8,447 nucleotides of DNA from Chloroflexota bacterium (GCA_013696945.1 JACCXQ010000289.1:1-8447), one strand, 5' to 3'. Shown: positions 1 to 6,455, counted from the stretch's first letter. Made by a program: numbers and translations. Notes: generated by a model from the sequence alone, not told the origin.

Positions 1-552
1 GCGCACTGCGGCGAGGATGGCGAGCGCGTTGCGGTGACCTTCGACAGTGCCTACGTGGAAGGCGACAAGGTGTATTACGGCACCTTCTATGCGGACCCGC
101 TCTACACTTGGTCGCAGAACGACACGCACGACATCGCCGTCGTCGTCTTCGACAAGCCGATCAAGGGCATCACCCCGGCGCTCCTGCCGGAGGCTGACTC
201 GCTGTCGAACCTGTCGTCGACCCAGACGTTCACGTCCGTCGGGTACGGCGCCTACGAGGTCACGAACCAGCCGGGTGGTCACCGGTACCTCTACGACGAC
301 GTCCGAATGGTCGCCACCGGGACGCTGAACGCGACGAACAAGACGTGGCTCCGGATCTCGATGAACCCGGCGACCGGCAACGGCGGCACCTGCTACGGCG
401 ATTCCGGCGGGCCGAACTTCCTTGGTACGACGGACATCATCGCCGCCATCACTATCACGGGTGACGCTGTCTGCCGTTCAACCAACGTCGTGTATCGGCT
501 CGACACGGAGTCGGCTCGAACCTTCCTCGGGCAATACGTGACCCTGCCCTAG
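1..552 (+). CDS. Trypsin-like (S1 family) serine protease, C-terminal part, 5' truncated by window edge
   Basis: The reading frame is open from base 1, so the first 183 visible residues are the end of a longer protein. They carry the full chymotrypsin-fold catalytic triad in order. His is residue 2 in the opening A-H-C, which is the end of the family's TAAHC motif. Asp is residue 44 in H-D-I-A-V-V. Ser is residue 135 in G-D-S-G-G-P. Cys131 and Cys158 fit the conserved 191-220 disulfide beside the specificity pocket, and Cys3 would pair with a Cys upstream of the window. Position 189 at the pocket base reads as Gly, not the Asp of trypsin, so cleavage after Lys/Arg should not be assumed. Such proteases are normally secreted; the signal peptide would lie outside the window. 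The gene ends in TAG and converges on the minus-strand operon. Family is secure; substrate is unknown. Confidence 0.92.
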   Translation, partial: AHCGEDGERVAVTFDSAYVEGDKVYYGTFYADPLYTWSQNDTHDIAVVVFDKPIKGITPALLPEADSLSNLSSTQTFTSVGYGAYEVTNQPGGHRYLYDDVRMVATGTLNATNKTWLRISMNPATGNGGTCYGDSGGPNFLGTTDIIAAITITGDAVCRSTNVVYRLDTESARTFLGQYVTLP

Positions 553-788
553 GGGTTCCGGATCGGCACCTCGTACGGGGCAGCTACCAGACGTCGCCGG
601 CGCCACTCGCAACTGAGAGGGTCGGCCAAGTCAAGGGGAGGGGACGTACGGGTGCGCAGGACCAGGATGTAGCCGTCATCGTCCGGCGTGCGCTGCGGTC
701 CCTCGGCGGCCCGCACGGAGGACGGTCCGCGCCACTCCGCCGGGGACCTGTCCTGACGACGGGTGAGAGACGAACGGAACGAGCCGCC

Positions 789-1242
789 CTAAGGGACTTG
801 ATCCGCGAGGCTGGAGCTGATCGCTCCGTCATCGGGCGCCTGGGGTTCGGTCGGCCGCCTGTGCGAGTTCATCGCCAGCGACACGCGCCAGGGGCCGTCC
901 GCATCACGCCGGAGGAAGAGGATGACGCGCCCGTTCACCAACAGGGAGTCTTCATCGCCATGCCACGGGACGAGCGTCTCGGTGTAGAACGCCAGGGCGT
1001 AGGCATTGTCGCCGTGGACGTCGACGATCCGCCACTCCGTCCGCCATGCGCTCGTGTCGTGCCTTGCGAACCCTTGTGCCCACTGCTCGCGGATGGCCGC
1101 CCTGTTTTCGATCGGCTCTCGATATAGGAGGAGCAGCTGGGCATCGGCCGCGAAGAGTTCGGCGAGTGCGTCGGCATCGCCCGCAGCGAACGCCCCGATC
1201 GAAGGCAGCGAGGGTGTCGCGGACATCATCAGTGGCGGTCAT
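789..1242 (-). CDS. NTF2-like (SnoaL / DUF4440-type) protein, apparently frameshifted
   Basis: Most of the protein reads in one frame from the codons for A-F-A-A-G-D-A-D to the TAG at 789-791. It has the cone-fold pattern of NTF2-like proteins: a helical start, L-F-A-A-D-A-Q-L-L-L-L-Y, an R-A-A-I-R-E-Q-W helix, then strands ending W-R-V-S-L-A-M-N-S-H-R. The first 16 residues (M-T-A-T-D-D-V-R-D-T-L-A-A-F-D-R) lie in another frame, starting at the ATG at 1242. That ATG overlaps the stop of the upstream DUF1810 gene as ATGA, typical of translational coupling. Removing one base from the CCCC run at 1193-1196 joins the frames into a normal 150-residue protein. As read, the shifted frame could start only at an ATG at 1229, which lacks the natural first helix. 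Family members bind or convert small molecules, but no function can be assigned. It could be a real pseudogene or a sequencing/assembly error. Confidence 0.8.
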
Positions 1243-1694
1243 CGGGCCGGTCCCATCGCCAGAAGGTCATCGGTCGCCACATCGGTCGATCCGCCGAAGA
1301 AGCGGTCGAGCACCTGCGAGAACAGCCGCTCGCCGTCGGCCGCTCGATGGAAGAGGGTCATCGACGACCGCAGCTTCATGGCGTCGGTCGGCCCGAAGAC
1401 CTCTTCCGCGTCTTCCGCCGTTGTCGCGAGCACGAGCTGCACGCACTCGCGCAAGCGTGCTCCGAGTACCGGGTCGTCGAGATAGGCGCGCGCCTCGTCC
1501 AGCGAGGTGATCGCAAGGTGACGAGACATGTCACTCCGCCCCAGGCCGATCAGCTGCGGGAAGATGAACCACATCCAATGGCTCGCCTTGCGGCCACGGC
1601 GCAACTCCTCGAGCACGCGGCCATAAACGTCGTGCTGCGCCGCGGTGAACCGACCCAGGTCGTTGCCGCTCAGGTCGCCAGCGGGTTGTGCCAC
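1239..1694 (-). CDS. DUF1810 family protein
   Basis: This 151-residue protein matches the DUF1810 family over nearly its full length. Conserved blocks in order are D-L-G-R-F near residue 12, K-A-S-H-W-M-W-F-I-F-P-Q-L at about 36-48, L-G-R-S-D-M-S-R, S-L-D-E-A-R-A-Y-L-D-D-P-V-L-G at about 64-78, V-F-G-P-T-D-A-M-K-L-R-S-S-M-T-L-F, and a C-terminal helix with F-F-G-G-S-T-D. Family members were once labelled calpastatin-like, a name with little basis; the biochemical role is not established to my knowledge. The start is a GTG preceded by GGAG with a 5-base gap, placing it 25 bases inside the end of vapC. No ATG, GTG or TTG lies between vapC's stop and the conserved domain, which supports this start. 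Its stop overlaps the next gene's ATG, so it sits inside a coupled operon led by vapB. Confidence 0.88.
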   Translation of the reverse strand: MAQPAGDLSGNDLGRFTAAQHDVYGRVLEELRRGRKASHWMWFIFPQLIGLGRSDMSRHLAITSLDEARAYLDDPVLGARLRECVQLVLATTAEDAEEVFGPTDAMKLRSSMTLFHRAADGERLFSQVLDRFFGGSTDVATDDLLAMGPAR

Positions 1695-2098
1695 CTGATC
1701 TCCGTGAACCGCGCGAAGTCGGTGTCCGCGGAGCAGACCTCGAGTCCGTGCTCGATCGCCAGCGTCGCGAGGCGGGCATCCGGGATCAGGTTGCCGGCCA
1801 GACGGTGCCTGCGCACCAGCTCACCAAGGACAGCGGCGTGACGCTCGGTCGCGGCGGGGGTCCAGACGGTGGGCACGGCGAGCCAGTCTTCGATGAAACG
1901 CATCGCGGCCGCTGGTTCCAGCGGCCGGCCGGACGCGCGCGGATGCGTGGCGATGCGCAAGAACGCCGACAGGGACTCCCACGGCAGCCCTACCCGGCGC
2001 TCACCGTTCAAGCGTTCGGTCAACCATGCGGCGGCACGCTCGTGGTTCGGTGCTGCGGTGTCCACGGCGAAGAGCAGCAGGTTCGCGTCGATGAGCAT
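1670..2098 (-). CDS. vapC: VapC-family PIN-domain ribonuclease toxin
   Basis: A 142-residue PIN-domain protein, the usual VapC size. Its acidic active-site residues are all visible: Asp4 in M-L-I-D-A-N-L-L-L-F, Glu41 in P-W-E-S-L-S-A-F-L-R-I, Asp107 in L-I-P-D-A-R-L-A, and Asp125 with Asp127 in S-A-D-T-D-F-A-R-F. VapC toxins are Mg2+-dependent endoribonucleases that cut tRNA or rRNA and stop translation when the antitoxin is lost. The specific RNA target cannot be read here. The start ATG shares one base with the stop of vapB (TGATG), the normal antitoxin-then-toxin arrangement. The protein ends with the family-typical W-x-N-P-L-A tail, so it looks intact. The last 25 bases overlap the DUF1810 gene, which is less usual for this module. 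Confidence 0.93.
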   Translation of the reverse strand: MLIDANLLLFAVDTAAPNHERAAAWLTERLNGERRVGLPWESLSAFLRIATHPRASGRPLEPAAAMRFIEDWLAVPTVWTPAATERHAAVLGELVRRHRLAGNLIPDARLATLAIEHGLEVCSADTDFARFTEIRWHNPLAT

Positions 2099-2328
2099 CA
2101 GCTCGATGCAGGCCCATCCAGCGACTCGAGCGCCTCCGCGACGTTCGTGACGTCGACCTTCAGTGCCAGGCGGGCGGTCCGCTGGCGAAAGGCCCTGGCC
2201 GGTGGCTTGACGGTGAGTCCCTTGCGCGCCAGCTGGTTGATCGCCGCGCTGACGCCCAACCCGCGCTCTCGCCTCAGCTCGGTCACAGCAGTGGCTATGT
2301 CATCGTCGAGCGTTACGGTGGTGCGCAT
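2098..2328 (-). CDS. vapB: VapB-family ribbon-helix-helix antitoxin
   Basis: A 76-residue protein with a CopG/Arc-like ribbon-helix-helix at residues 1-40: M-R-T-T-V-T-L-D-D-D as the DNA-contacting strand, then two helices around E-L-R-R-E-R-G-L and S-A-A-I-N-Q-L-A-R-K-G-L. The C-terminal tail, L-K-V-D-V-T-N-V-A-E-A-L-E-S-L-D-G, is the typical segment that wraps and inhibits VapC. In this family the antitoxin dimer neutralises the toxin and, together with it, represses the shared promoter. The ATG at 2328 has no Shine-Dalgarno sequence; instead a TAGGCT box ends six bases upstream, suggesting a leaderless message. It is the first gene of the vapB-vapC-DUF1810-NTF2 unit. Confidence 0.92.
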   Translation of the reverse strand: MRTTVTLDDDIATAVTELRRERGLGVSAAINQLARKGLTVKPPARAFRQRTARLALKVDVTNVAEALESLDGPASS

Positions 2329-2334
2329 GCACGC

Positions 2335-2352
2335 AGCCTAGCATCAAGATGC
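2335..2352 (-). promoter_or_regulatory. Likely leaderless vapB promoter (-10 TAGGCT) with adjoining palindromic operator
   Basis: On the minus strand TAGGCT (2340-2335) fits the TANNNT -10 consensus and is followed by six bases and then the vapB ATG, so transcription would begin at or near the A of ATG. A TG one base before the hexamer gives an extended -10. Immediately upstream, at 2352-2341, lies the perfect inverted repeat GCATC-TT-GATGC. This sits where VapB/VapC complexes usually bind to block polymerase. No good -35 box is visible. Leaderless start and operator role are both inferred from position. Confidence 0.55.
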
Positions 2353-2407
2353 GTCCAAGTCGGCACGTGAGTGACATCCCACCGGGCTGCGCAGGGACGC
2401 GCCCAGG

Positions 2408-2905
2408 TCAGCGGGTAGCAGCCACCTCTTCGCCGTCGAACGCGCGACGAAGGGTGTCGACATCGATCTTGCCCATCTGGAGCATCGCTTCCATCGCCCG
2501 GCGAGCGCGATGCTTGTCAGGATCCTGGAGCATCTCGTTCAGCTGGCGGGGGACGATCTGCCACGACAGGCCGAAGCGGTCCTTCAACCAGCCGCACGGG
2601 CCGGGCTCTCCGCCATCGGCGATGAGCGCATCCCAGAGACGGTCGACCTCCGCCTGGTCCTCGCAGTCGATGACGAACGAGACTGCCTCATCGAAGGTGA
2701 AGTCCGGCCCCCCGTTGAGGCCAAGGAACTGCTGGCCGGCGAGCGTGAACTCGACCGTCAGGACCATGCCTTGGGGACCGCTCGGCGTATCAGCCGGGGA
2801 GCGCGAGACGTTGTCGATATGGCTGTCCGGCAGCAGCGTGACGTAGAACTCGGCTGCCTGTTCCGCCTTGCCGTCGAACCAGAGACACGGTGTGATCTTC
2901 GCCAT
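2408..2905 (-). CDS. PhnB-like VOC superfamily protein (3-dmu-9_3-mt type)
   Basis: A 165-residue protein of the VOC (vicinal oxygen chelate) superfamily, PhnB-like branch. The N-terminal half opens with I-T-P-C-L-W-F-D-G-K-A-E-Q-A-A-E-F-Y, and the middle has F-L-G-L-N-G-G-P-D-F-T-F. The C-terminal half has D-R-F-G-L-S-W-Q-I-V-P and ends in the family's A-M-L-Q-M-G-K-I-D-V-x-x-L-R-R-A-F-x-G helix. Databases often label this family 3-demethylubiquinone-9 3-methyltransferase, but there is no methyltransferase fold and the name should not be taken as function. It is probably cytosolic; substrate unknown. The ATG is preceded by AAGGAGG with a 5-base gap, a strong ribosome binding site. It lies 72 bases downstream of the aminotransferase on the same strand and may be co-transcribed with it. 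Confidence 0.9.
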   Translation of the reverse strand: MAKITPCLWFDGKAEQAAEFYVTLLPDSHIDNVSRSPADTPSGPQGMVLTVEFTLAGQQFLGLNGGPDFTFDEAVSFVIDCEDQAEVDRLWDALIADGGEPGPCGWLKDRFGLSWQIVPRQLNEMLQDPDKHRARRAMEAMLQMGKIDVDTLRRAFDGEEVAATR

Positions 2906-2910
2906 CTCGT

Positions 2911-2917
2911 CCTCCTT
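2911..2917 (-). promoter_or_regulatory. Shine-Dalgarno AAGGAGG of the PhnB-like gene
   Basis: A full-strength AAGGAGG on the minus strand, five bases before the ATG at 2905. It fixes the start and contrasts with the SD-less genes elsewhere in the window. Confidence 0.75.
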
Positions 2918-2977
2918 GGGGTGATCGCCGGGGTGCGGTGCCCCGTCAGGGGAAAGGACGGCCCACGGACACGATGC

Positions 2978-4159
2978 TCATCGGTCCCAGCCGTCCAGCG
3001 CCGACTGGAAGCCCGGCAAGCCACGCTCCACCATCGCGTCGCTGGCGGTCAGTGAGACCCTGAACCAGCCAGGGACCTCCACGACCGAGCCCGGCAAGAC
3101 CAGGACACCATGCTCTGCCAGGGCAGCGCAGAATGCGACGTCGTCATCGGTCGGCGCTTTGACCATCACGTAGAACGTGCCCTCCGGCAGTGTCGTCTCG
3201 TAGCCCATCGCCCGCATCGCAGGCACGAATCGGTCGCGCCGACGCTCCAGAGCCCCCACGTCGATCGACAACCCTTCGAGGTCCTCGATGGCGTGTTGGA
3301 GGAGAGCGTTGGGGAACGAGTAACCCGACGCGATCTGGGAGACGAAGATGGCCTCGCGGAGCGCCTGACGATCGGGCATCGTGGGCGGCACGGCGATGTA
3401 TCCGATGCGCATCCCGGGTGCGAGGAGCGTCTTGCCGTAGGAGTATGTGGTGATGGTGCTGGGGTACGTCTCGGCAGGGCTGTGACAGGCACGGCCGTCA
3501 AAGACGATGCGGTTGTACGGCTCGTCGGCGACCAGGTAGATGGGATGACCGACCCCGCTCGAAGCGGCCTCGAGAGCCGAGGCGAGAGAACGGAGCTCCT
3601 CCTGGGTGAAGACGCGGCCGCTGGGATTGTGCGGCGTGTTGACGAGCACCGCCTTCGTGCGGGGCGTGACGGCATCGACGATGGCGTCGACGTCGAGACC
3701 GAACGCAGGCGGCGCGAGGCGGACCCGGACGGGAGAGCCACCCGCGGCCAGGATCAGGATCTCGTAGAAGAACCACGGCGGCGACAGGAAGATGACCTCG
3801 TCGCCGGGTTCCACGATCGCCCGCAACGTCACGGCCAGGGCGGCGAACCCGCCGTTCGTCATGGCGATGTCCTCGGGATCCCACTCTAGGCCCGTCCGGC
3901 CGGAAAGGCTGCGGGCGACCGCCCGCCGGGACTTGGGCTCGCTCAGCTTGTAGGCGAACCAGTCCTTGTCCTGCGGGATGACGTGGCGCTGCAGCGATTC
4001 GACGTACGCCGGGAGCGGCATCTCCTGCGGGTTGCCGACCGCGAAGTTGGCCACGTCCGGATCCGCCCCACGAGCCCAGATGGGACCTGCGAAGAAGCCC
4101 AGGAACGGCGCGATGCTGGCCCGGAGATCATCGATCCGGCGCGTGATCGGCATCGTCAC
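2978..4159 (-). CDS. PLP-dependent aminotransferase, class I/II (fold type I)
   Basis: A 393-residue aminotransferase, a normal length for the family. Numbering from the GTG at 4159, the cofactor site is complete. Asn178 is in N-T-P-H-N-P-S-G and Asp212 with Tyr215 in V-A-D-E-P-Y, which bind the PLP ring. Lys243 in Y-S-Y-G-K-T-L-L forms the Schiff base. Arg251 follows in P-G-M-R-I-G-Y. Arg367 in W-F-R-V-S-L-T should bind the substrate carboxylate. It should transfer an amino group between an amino acid and a 2-oxo acid in the cytosol; the side-chain preference cannot be deduced. GTG at 4159 has GGAGG seven bases upstream; the in-frame ATG at 4153 is 13 bases from it and is less likely. The frame stays open upstream to 4303, but that extension is Arg/Gly/Pro-rich and unlike any aminotransferase N-terminus. 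It ends 72 bases before the PhnB-like gene. Confidence 0.93.
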   Translation of the reverse strand: MTMPITRRIDDLRASIAPFLGFFAGPIWARGADPDVANFAVGNPQEMPLPAYVESLQRHVIPQDKDWFAYKLSEPKSRRAVARSLSGRTGLEWDPEDIAMTNGGFAALAVTLRAIVEPGDEVIFLSPPWFFYEILILAAGGSPVRVRLAPPAFGLDVDAIVDAVTPRTKAVLVNTPHNPSGRVFTQEELRSLASALEAASSGVGHPIYLVADEPYNRIVFDGRACHSPAETYPSTITTYSYGKTLLAPGMRIGYIAVPPTMPDRQALREAIFVSQIASGYSFPNALLQHAIEDLEGLSIDVGALERRRDRFVPAMRAMGYETTLPEGTFYVMVKAPTDDDVAFCAALAEHGVLVLPGSVVEVPGWFRVSLTASDAMVERGLPGFQSALDGWDR

Positions 4160-4199
4160 CCGGCGTCCTCCGATCGACCCATCAACGGCATGCGCCCGC

Positions 4200-4227
4200 A
4201 CGCTACCACGCCTCGAGCGCCCACCAA
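4200..4227 (-). promoter_or_regulatory. Candidate sigma70-type promoter for the aminotransferase
   Basis: On the minus strand TTGGTG (4227-4222), a 16-base spacer and TAGCGT (4205-4200) form a weak -35/-10 pair. Transcription would start near 4193 and give a leader of about 35 bases that holds the GGAGG at 4171-4167. It lies in the 206-base gap between the aminotransferase and the VOC gene at 4366. Both boxes deviate from consensus, so this is a guess from spacing and position. Confidence 0.35.
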
Positions 4228-4365
4228 GGCATCGCGCGGACCGTCCGACGCCGGGGCACGTTGTACCCGGAGTGTTACCGGGCGTTCGAGCAGGGCTTAT
4301 CACATGAGCAGCAGGACTGGTGCGGCGGCACTACCGGCTGAGACCCGGCCGCGTCCCAGCCACGC

Positions 4366-4737
4366 TCACCCGCCGGGCTGTGGCCCCATCGGGCTCATCA
4401 ACTGGAAGTAGTTGTCGTCCGGGTCGGCAAGCGTCGCGATCGACCCGTCCAGCGGCGCCTCGAACCCGTACGGCTCGCGGACCACGATCGCCCCAGCACC
4501 GGCCAAGCGCTCGAACTCGCCCTTCACGTCCGCCGTTTCGATGTTCCAGATGATCCGGCCCGGATGGGCGTTCCTGCCGTGCACCTCGTCGTGCGGTCCG
4601 ACCGTGACGAAGCCGCTCCCGATCTGCCAGCCGGTGTAGCCGCCCTCGGACATCGTCGGATCCCCGAACAGCTTCGTGTAGTAGTCGACCAGTCGCTGCG
4701 GATCCTCCGATCCGATCAGGATGCTGTTGAAGTCCAT
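4366..4737 (-). CDS. Glyoxalase/bleomycin-resistance fold (VOC) protein
   Basis: A compact 123-residue single-domain VOC protein. The first beta-alpha-beta unit is M-D-F-N-S-I-L-I-G-S-E-D-P-Q-R-L-V-D-Y-Y-T-K-L-F-G (in short, strand, then the helix that opens the fold). The second unit has R-I-I-W-N-I-E-T-A-D-V, then G-A-x-V-V-R-E-P-Y, and ends I-A-T-L-A-D-P-D-D-N-Y-F-Q-L, the classic VOC closing strand. Family members include glyoxalases, dioxygenases and antibiotic-binding proteins; which this is cannot be told. The ATG at 4737 has AAGGAGG four bases upstream. The frame remains open far upstream to 5775, but that part runs antisense to two real genes and is not protein-like. It diverges from the DinB-like gene across 117 bases. 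Confidence 0.87.
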   Translation of the reverse strand: MDFNSILIGSEDPQRLVDYYTKLFGDPTMSEGGYTGWQIGSGFVTVGPHDEVHGRNAHPGRIIWNIETADVKGEFERLAGAGAIVVREPYGFEAPLDGSIATLADPDDNYFQLMSPMGPQPGG

Positions 4738-4741
4738 CTCG

Positions 4742-4748
4742 CCTCCTT
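4742..4748 (-). promoter_or_regulatory. Shine-Dalgarno AAGGAGG of the VOC gene at 4366
   Basis: AAGGAGG on the minus strand ends four bases before the ATG at 4737. It decides the start against the very long upstream extension of the same open frame. Confidence 0.75.
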
Positions 4749-4841
4749 GCTCGTCGTGGTGCGCAAGCATGCGCCGTCGAGGTCCATCGCGGTACGGTAG
4801 AGACGCCGCGTCGCGCGCGAACTCATCGGCGCAGCCGCCCA

Positions 4842-4847
4842 TATCAT
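4842..4847 (+). promoter_or_regulatory. -10 box (TATCAT) of a likely leaderless promoter for the DinB-like gene
   Basis: TATCAT matches TANNNT and close to TATAAT; it is followed by seven bases and then the GTG at 4855. No Shine-Dalgarno sequence precedes the GTG (the gap reads CAGAAGC). The spacing fits transcription starting at or next to the start codon. No clear -35 element is seen. Confidence 0.5.
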
Positions 4848-4854
4848 CAGAAGC

Positions 4855-5409
4855 GTGAGCGGCTCGGCTTTCCTGGACCAGACCGTGGCTCTCCTGGAGC
4901 GGACGCCGCGAGTCCTGGGGGAGCTGCTCGGCGATCTCCCCGAGGCGTGGCTCACGGAGCCCGACACGGCCGACGGATGGACCGCGCGCGACGTGGTCGG
5001 CCACCTCATCTCGGCCGAGCTCGACGATTGGATCCCGCGTGCCGAGATCATCCTTCGCGACGGCACGAGCCGGCCGTTCGATCCCTTCGACCGCTTCGCC
5101 CACAAGGAGCGCGACCGCGGAGTGCCCCTGAGGGTACTCATCGAGCGGTTCGTCGAGCTGCGTTCGCGGAACCTCACCCGACTGCACCAGCTGATCCGCG
5201 ACGACGCCGACCTGGACCGCCTGGGCCGCCACCCTGAGCTCGGCGAGGTGACCCTCCGGCAGCTCCTGGCGACGTGGGCGGTGCACGACCTGGACCACGT
5301 CGCGCAGGTCTACTCGTCGCTCGCGGCCAGTCAGGACGGGGCCGTAGGCCCGTGGAAGGCGTATCTCGGGATCCTGCTCCGCCGCGATGCGCCGAACCCG
5401 GCCGGGTGA
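4855..5409 (+). CDS. DinB-like / mycothiol-dependent maleylpyruvate isomerase-fold protein
   Basis: A 184-residue four-helix-bundle protein of the DinB/YfiT superfamily. The three-histidine metal site is visible: His50 in V-V-G-H-L-I-S-A-E, and His144 with His148 in V-H-D-L-D-H-V-A-Q-V. The preceding W-T-A-R-D-V motif (residues 42-47) is also typical. In known members these histidines hold a divalent metal, and some use low-molecular-weight thiols as cofactor or co-substrate. The substrate here is not known, and the dinB gene name (DNA polymerase IV) does not apply. The GTG start lacks a Shine-Dalgarno sequence but follows a TATCAT -10 box, suggesting leaderless translation. The MDR oxidoreductase begins 19 bases after its stop, so the two probably share a transcript. 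Confidence 0.88.
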   Translation: MSGSAFLDQTVALLERTPRVLGELLGDLPEAWLTEPDTADGWTARDVVGHLISAELDDWIPRAEIILRDGTSRPFDPFDRFAHKERDRGVPLRVLIERFVELRSRNLTRLHQLIRDDADLDRLGRHPELGEVTLRQLLATWAVHDLDHVAQVYSSLAASQDGAVGPWKAYLGILLRRDAPNPAG

Positions 5410-5428
5410 GCGCCGCGGGGCGGGGACG

Positions 5429-6409
5429 ATGAAAGCGGCCGTCCGCGATCGATACGGCCCGCCCGACGTGGTGGATGTCCGTGAGGTCGACATCCCGGTT
5501 CCTTCGGCCGACCAGGTGCTCGTCCGAGTGTGCGCCGCATCGATCAACCGCGCTGACCTCGATGGCCTGTATCCGCGGTGGCAGTTCATGCGCCTCTTCC
5601 TCGGGCTGCGCAAGCCCAGGATCCGTGGCCTCGGGCTGGACGTTGCTGGGGTGGTGGAATCGGTCGGCCCGGACGTGACCCGGTTCCGGCCGGGCGACGA
5701 GGTCTTCGGGGACCTGTTCGAGTTCGGGCTGGGCGCGTTCGCGGAATACGTCTGCGCGCGGGAGACGGCGTTCACGTCGATGCCGGTCGGGATCCCGTTC
5801 GAGGAAGCAGCGACCCTTCCTCACTCCGCCATCCTCGCGCTCCAGGGCCTGCGGCTTCGCGACGGCCGATCGATCGGGCGAGGGGACAGGGTCCTGATCG
5901 TCGGTGCGTCGGGCAACGTCGGCCCATTCGCCATCCAGATCGCGAGATCGCGTGGTTCGGAGGTGACCGGCGTCGCGAGGACCGGGAAGCTCGACTTCGT
6001 ACGTTCCCTGGGTGCGGATCGCGTGATCGACTACACGGAGGTGGATGTCACCAGGACGGGCGATCGGTTCGACTGGATCCTCGATGTGGACGCGCACCAC
6101 TCCATCCTGCGGTGGCGGCAGGCGCTGCGGCCCAACGGCGCCTACGTGGCGCTCGGGGGTTCCGGGGGTTGGTTCCTCAAGGCGCTGCCACAGGGGCCCG
6201 CTGTCTCACTGGCGACCGGAAAGCACATGGGCCTGATGCTCTGGTGGCAGCCGTTCAAGGCGGAAGATGTCGAAACCCTGAAGGAGCTGGTCGCAGCCGG
6301 CACGGTCAAGCCGGCGATCGATCGGCGCTTCGCGTTGAGCGAGGTCCGCGATGCGCTCCGCTACGTCGACCAGGGCCGCGCGAAGGGCAAGGTGGTCATC
6401 ACGGTCTGA
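5429..6409 (+). CDS. MDR-family NAD(P)-dependent quinone reductase-like oxidoreductase
   Basis: A 326-residue medium-chain dehydrogenase/reductase. The GroES-like catalytic domain spans roughly residues 1-120, with M-K-A-A-V-R-D-R-Y-G at the start, V-L-V-R-V-C-A-A-S-I-N-R-A-D at 30-43 and G-L-D-V-A-G-V-V-E-S-V-G at 69-80. The Rossmann nucleotide site is G-A-S-G-N-V-G at 159-165, and S-L-G-A-D-R-V-I-D-Y follows. The structural four-cysteine zinc lobe and catalytic zinc ligands of alcohol dehydrogenases are absent, so it belongs with the zinc-free quinone reductase-like branch. It should reduce a quinone, enone or similar compound with NADPH or NADH in the cytosol. The ATG at 5429 matches the family's N-terminus; an ATG at 5387 in the same frame would add an Arg-rich tail overlapping the DinB gene. 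Only a weak G-rich ribosome site (GGGGCGGGG) precedes it. Confidence 0.9.
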   Translation: MKAAVRDRYGPPDVVDVREVDIPVPSADQVLVRVCAASINRADLDGLYPRWQFMRLFLGLRKPRIRGLGLDVAGVVESVGPDVTRFRPGDEVFGDLFEFGLGAFAEYVCARETAFTSMPVGIPFEEAATLPHSAILALQGLRLRDGRSIGRGDRVLIVGASGNVGPFAIQIARSRGSEVTGVARTGKLDFVRSLGADRVIDYTEVDVTRTGDRFDWILDVDAHHSILRWRQALRPNGAYVALGGSGGWFLKALPQGPAVSLATGKHMGLMLWWQPFKAEDVETLKELVAAGTVKPAIDRRFALSEVRDALRYVDQGRAKGKVVITV

Positions 6410-6455
6410 AGCGCCGAAGGTTCGACACGGCGGCGATGCGTTTCGCCCGCGCCGG

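Noticed and set aside
681..720. Inverted repeat CGTGCG (687-692) / CGCACG (712-717) in the convergent gap, considered as a terminator.
   Set aside because: The loop is 19 bases, no T-run follows on either strand, and six-base GC arms are expected by chance here.
553..788. Stop-free minus-strand extension in frame beyond the TAG of the NTF2-like gene, ending at a TAG at 550-552.
   Set aside because: About 78 codons without a stop is not remarkable at this GC content. I recognise no family, it has no start signal, and the NTF2-like domain is already complete.
3110..3889. 259-codon plus-strand frame inside the aminotransferase gene.
   Set aside because: It is the mirror of a well-supported gene with an intact PLP site and has no family features, only charged low-complexity-like sequence.
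4160..4303. N-terminal extension of the aminotransferase to an ATG at 4303.
   Set aside because: Its composition (Gly/Arg/Pro) does not fit, and the SD-supported GTG at 4159 matches the family's N-terminus.
4738..5775. Long minus-strand open frame extending upstream of the VOC gene (would give a 469-residue protein).
   Set aside because: It is antisense to the DinB-like and MDR genes, is dominated by Arg/Ser/Pro, resembles no family, and the VOC gene has a strong SD at its internal ATG.
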